The notes under the pieces were generated by a model. That model ran no database searches, had not been told where the DNA came from, and saw only the letters and a list, made by a program, of their open reading frames with translations. This document shows positions 56,723 through 60,000 of a stretch of DNA of 60,000 nucleotides, piece by piece. The DNA lies in assembly GCA_903813345.2 (NCBI GenBank), contig CAIIXF020000008.1:16478822-16538821 (forward strand), in the 5' to 3' direction. Made by a program: the position numbers and the translations under genes. Each line of letters starts with the position of its first letter. Within the stretch, counting starts at the first letter, position 1. The stretch is from Owenia fusiformis. Its lineage: Eukaryota > Annelida > Polychaeta > Sabellida > Oweniidae.

Positions 56723-56959
56723 TCAAGTATGTTGCCTGTTCACATGTTCTCTCAACCTATGGCCAAACTTCTTGAACACTGCATAGGTGCAACCTCTGAC
56801 CTTACAATAAACTTTGTCATTTACTTTCAACCAATGGGAGTGTAGCAGCACATGGGACTTGAAGCTCTTCCCACAAGGGGGCCCTCTATCATTGTAGTCT
56901 GCACATACATAGGGTATTTGACTTGCCTGGAAAACATGGGAGTGACCACCGTTATCAAA
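56723..56959 (-). CDS. Zinc-finger-like C-terminal ORF
   Basis: Minus-strand frame: YVCADYNDRGPPCGKSF, then HVLLHSH, YCKVRGCTYAVFKKFG, LREHVNRQHT and a TGA stop (56723-56725). Two Cys pairs with downstream His pairs make two C2H2-like units with non-standard spacing (C-x9-C and C-x4-C). It follows the Gypsy integrase tail, so it may be an element accessory ORF or an unrelated fragment. Confidence 0.4.
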   Translation of the reverse strand, partial: FDNGGHSHVFQASQIPYVCADYNDRGPPCGKSFKSHVLLHSHWLKVNDKVYCKVRGCTYAVFKKFGHRLREHVNRQHT

Positions 56960-57240
56960 TTATTCCAAGTCAAAATCTTTCAACCAAGCTGGGGGTTTTC
57001 TAATTCTACCACCAGGGGGATGAATGGGGAAGGGATCAAATTTTGTGAGATCATGCGATTTAGTAGAGGTGTTTTGTTTAGGGGCAAGGCTAGGAGGGGT
57101 TTCTAAGACAGGTAAAGTCACGTTGGCAGGAGTGTCACCTTTCGGATGAGTTCCCCAAGTTTCTGGGAGCAACCCGTAATACGGTTTCAACCTATTTGAA
57201 TGGACCACACTTGTTCACGTGTCCATTTGGATCTTGACAC
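56960..57240 (-). pseudogene. C-terminal tail of Ty3/Gypsy integrase
   Basis: VVHSNRLKPYYG-type entry (here MVHSNRLKPYYGLLP, 57160-57208) and the closing GGRIRKPPAWLKDF before a stop are the usual end of Gypsy pol. The intervening Pro/Thr-rich linker is typical. The rest of the integrase is not recognisable upstream. Confidence 0.7.
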
Positions 57241-57884
57241 ATCTATTTACATAAGATTACTTAGTAGTACACATATACTTAGTAGTTATACTTTGGAGCT
57301 TATGTTTGGCTTTAGTCACAATTACTCATTATAAAGTATGAATGTAATACTAATAGTCGCAGAGAGTGCTTGATGTACTTTCTTGAACACTTCAGTATAT
57401 GTGGACATGACAATGTTGACATGTGTGCTTGATGACTTAGGCCTTTCACTTCGTCTGGCACTAGCTATGCACTCCTGGCAAAAAAGCACAATTTTTCTTT
57501 GAAAAGCTTATGTCATATCTTTTAGAATATATAGATCATGATCATATAGACCAATAGATCATGCTCCTTTTGTCAGTTTTTAATCATAAGTGATATATGG
57601 AGGAAGTAATTCAAACTAGATTTTGACACAAACAGCTAGAAATGAGAAATATTTTATTTTTTATGATCTTCTTAACTTTGCACCAATTTATGAAGAAAAA
57701 CTGATGTCAGTCATCCATACACAGTGTTTACATTTGAATCATTGCATTAAATAATATTATGATTAATGATACAATATTTTCACTTGTGTTTTTCATATGT
57801 TCAGAATTGATAGTCATAACAAACTGCTTTCTTCTTATTTGATTTGATTTTCAGTATCACATTCAGATATCCCTTTATAAAAAA

Positions 57885-58205
57885 AGACTCTGTGTGCCAT
57901 GTCCACCAATTTGGCTAAAATGGGCAATGTAATCGGCAGGCGGGCATCAATCTGGGGGCTCATATTTGACAGCCCAAGGGTCACCTTTCCGGGAAACGCA
58001 GGGTGTACACTGAATGGAATATATTAAAAGCCCTGTACCAATCAGGGAATGTTAGAACGCGTCCTTTCTTTCCTGTGTTACTGAGGATGACTTGTTTGGA
58101 CTCATGTGAACCATCATCCCTAATCTCCGTCAGGACGAAATCATTATGTTTCTGTTCCTCAGGCCCTTTAATCAGAGTGGATAAATTGATGTACTCCTAA
58201 ATATT
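57885..58205 (-). pseudogene. Second tyrosine-recombinase element: gag-like piece and recombinase start
   Basis: Minus strand: RVLTFPDWYRAFNIFHSVY (near 58040), a motif of the gag-like region of these elements, then after a junction MSPQIDARLPITLPILAKL (57925-57985). The latter matches the recombinase core-binding region PQLNTWLPITIPILRALI at 5200-5240 in the first element. The catalytic domain is lost after 57885. Confidence 0.65.
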
Positions 58206-58209
58206 TTCT

Positions 58210-58870
58210 TTTATCTTCTGAGGGATGAGGGCATGGAGTTGGCCAAGTTGCATAGAGACAGCCAGTCCATCAGGAGGGCTTCCCTGTCTTTTTTCAGGTG
58301 AACAGGATCCCACAAGATGTCGTGGTATTGTAAGTACTCGTCGAAAACCCCTTGATGGCAGTGGAAAATCAGTCTAGGGGAATTAAGGTGGTGAATATTT
58401 GCAATGAGGCTGAAATTAGTGGATATGACTCTTAAGTTGAATTGAATAGACTGCTCCAAGGTGTCCAGTACTTTGTGGGTCTTGGACCAGCCCCTTGGGA
58501 ACAATGACCCCCTGACCACTGCATCAACCGTGGGATTCTAAGCTAGAATGTCTGCTGCCAAACTGATGATACCTTCTGCCAGCTGACTAGGAAAAGATGG
58601 GGATAGGGAAGGGAATGATGGTTTATTTGAAGGTGTGGGGATATCATTTTTACCAATTTGTAGCAGGACCAGGCTGGCGTCCAATCACAGTCTACTTGTG
58701 GTACTCACCACTTTGTGCCTAAGTCGTGAGACCATTGCCCCGGGCCAGCCATGCAGCTCAAATACAAAGCTTGGAAGGGCAGGTGGGGCACTGTACATAT
58801 TCTTGACAAAAGAGTGTCACCTTCAATTTGTAAAAAATACTAAAATCCTGTACAACCATTTCCTGTAATA
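58210..58870 (-). pseudogene. SGNH-hydrolase-like ORF of the second element
   Basis: Minus strand: HGWPGAMVSRLRHKVV (58730), LVLLQIGKNDI (58655, block III GxND), and a second frame from 58519 to 58211 ending with DILWDPVHL (58300, block V with Asp and His). A stop lies between the halves near 58540. Block I may be the GDS at 59350. Same order and strand as the SGNH ORF at 7212-7856, but divergent in sequence. Confidence 0.6.
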
Positions 58871-59187
58871 TCTTGTTTATACGAGGTAAATACGCCATTT
58901 ACCTCATACCTTAAACAATCATTGCAAGTTAAACTTATGCTTTATTGGAATTGTCAGTTGGGCCATTTCAGTAGAACCTGAACCAATTGCCAGTGGGACT
59001 TGAAGGGGAGTCAAAGCACACCTAACATACATTCTTTGAACAGGAATAAATTGTGCACAATTTTCATTTTGTTTGCTCCAAACACCCACTTAATGACCAA
59101 AATAATGTTGGTGTGGGTGCTTCTCAAACCATTCCACTCTAGCAAGGACATGTTCACTTCTCTCTCCAATATCGCTCTTCCTTTACA

Positions 59188-59427
59188 CTAATTCGACCAC
59201 ATATATCTCTTTAAAGACTCCAGAATTGAATTCTTCAGAACAAATATTGATATATGGGGCACTTCACTCTGGACGATGTCCAATCCATTTTGCAGACCCA
59301 ACACTTGACTTTCCACCCTTTGAATCAAAACAGAATAGGAATCTCCACCAAAGTATACCTTGGAGTACCTTTCAGATACCTTGTCAATACAGTTGACCAG
59401 AAATGAGGGGTATGTTATCTTTATCAA
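59188..59427 (-). pseudogene. Possible SGNH block I region of the second element
   Basis: Reads KVYFGGDSYSVLIQRVESQV; GDS with a preceding hydrophobic strand is the expected nucleophile block. About 320 bp of unaligned sequence separates it from the next SGNH part, so an insertion or decay is assumed. Confidence 0.4.
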
Positions 59428-59429
59428 GA

Positions 59430-60000
59430 TCTTTTGATTAATTTTTTTTTTTTATTCTGGTGTTTGATTAATGTTGATTGATATTATTGATTGTTTAATT
59501 GTCCATATTATACTTAAGTTGATATGTTGCAGTCTTTTTAGCCGTAGGCGTTTACCCTTAATGTACAACTTTCTTCAACTAAGCTCAACATAACAAGAGA
59601 GTTTCTCTGTTCAATCCAATATCGTATAAGAAATGTTTTCTCTTTTAAAACACTTCAGTACAAGCTTTATTCTTTCAGTCTATTATCAGTAATGTAGGTT
59701 CAAACTCTTTTACACCAGAACCATGCTTGAGCATAGCAACTCTTCTTTTATTATTCTCTATGCTGTGCTAAATATAGCCCCAGCATTAAGTTTAACCAAT
59801 GGAAGCATCAGTCTGAAGCCAAGTTAAAGATGCAGACTTACATCAAAGTTACATATAAGATTATATAGCATACTACATATAATCATGTAATTAATATTTC
59901 ATAATCCGGTACCCTTAAATGATAACCGGGTATGTTGTGGCAAACATTGTTTTTTAAATATTTTATATCTACTGAGTCAGACACAATTATGCTTGTCACC
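59430..60000. other. No gene recognised
   Basis: AT-rich with a poly-T run at 59440. GGTACCCTTAAATGATAACCGGG near 59909 resembles GCGTACCTTTAAATGATAAGAG at 48428, a possible small dispersed repeat. Confidence 0.35.

Overview
The window is nuclear DNA from an invertebrate animal. It is AT-rich, its genes are split by GT-AG introns, and it is crowded with degraded transposable elements. The best-supported host gene, the complex I assembly factor NDUFAF5, has eight readable exons. Ngaro/DIRS-type tyrosine-recombinase elements, Penelope, Ty3/Gypsy, jockey/CR1-like LINEs and repeats built on CGTCCGTCCG would fit a lophotrochozoan, most likely a mollusc. That identification is inference; no taxon marker was searched.

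Layout. 0.2-4 kb: two inverted copies of one hAT-like miniature element, each carrying a different nested insertion, one of which holds a tRNA-Glu-like sequence. 4.6-7.9 kb: a decayed tyrosine-recombinase element with an SGNH-hydrolase ORF upstream of the recombinase on the minus strand. 7.9-11.4 kb: a tandem array (about 570-bp unit) of a terminal coding exon, one copy split by a clean 5'-truncated LINE (8941-10611). 12.0-14.3 kb: minus-strand exons of a gene with a P2X7-intracellular-like cysteine motif, apparently the parent or neighbour of that exon array. 16-18.6 kb: Gypsy protease and Penelope fragments, a duplicated 3' coding segment and a second piece of the exon array. 20-24.1 kb: a segmental duplication, four copies of another short exon, and a fold-back mariner. 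24.3-26.6 kb: remnants of tyrosine-recombinase retrotransposons (gag-like and reverse transcriptase). 28.4-37.6 kb: NDUFAF5 on the plus strand. Its 7.1-kb intron holds an intact single-exon glycosyltransferase gene on the minus strand plus Mutator-like and piggyBac-like miniature elements. 36.3-42.2 kb: short-period satellite-like repeats and a hAT-like element. 42.7-45.4 kb: a broken transposase-like gene flanked by two related in-frame minisatellites (39 bp and 99 bp). 45.7-49.4 kb: three copies of a C2H2 zinc-finger exon unit and a fold-back TTAA element. 49.5-57.2 kb: LINE ORF1, Myb/SANT-like exons, Ty3/Gypsy and LINE fragments. 57.9-59.4 kb: a second SGNH plus tyrosine-recombinase element.

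Only NDUFAF5, the glycosyltransferase nested in it, and perhaps the Myb-like and P2X7-motif genes look like host functions. Most other coding traces are mobile-element ORFs, nearly all broken by frameshifts or stops. The strongest structural evidence is internal: paralogous repeats supply empty sites for several insertions, target-site duplications are visible by eye, and SGNH plus tyrosine recombinase occur together in the same order twice, 50 kb apart.
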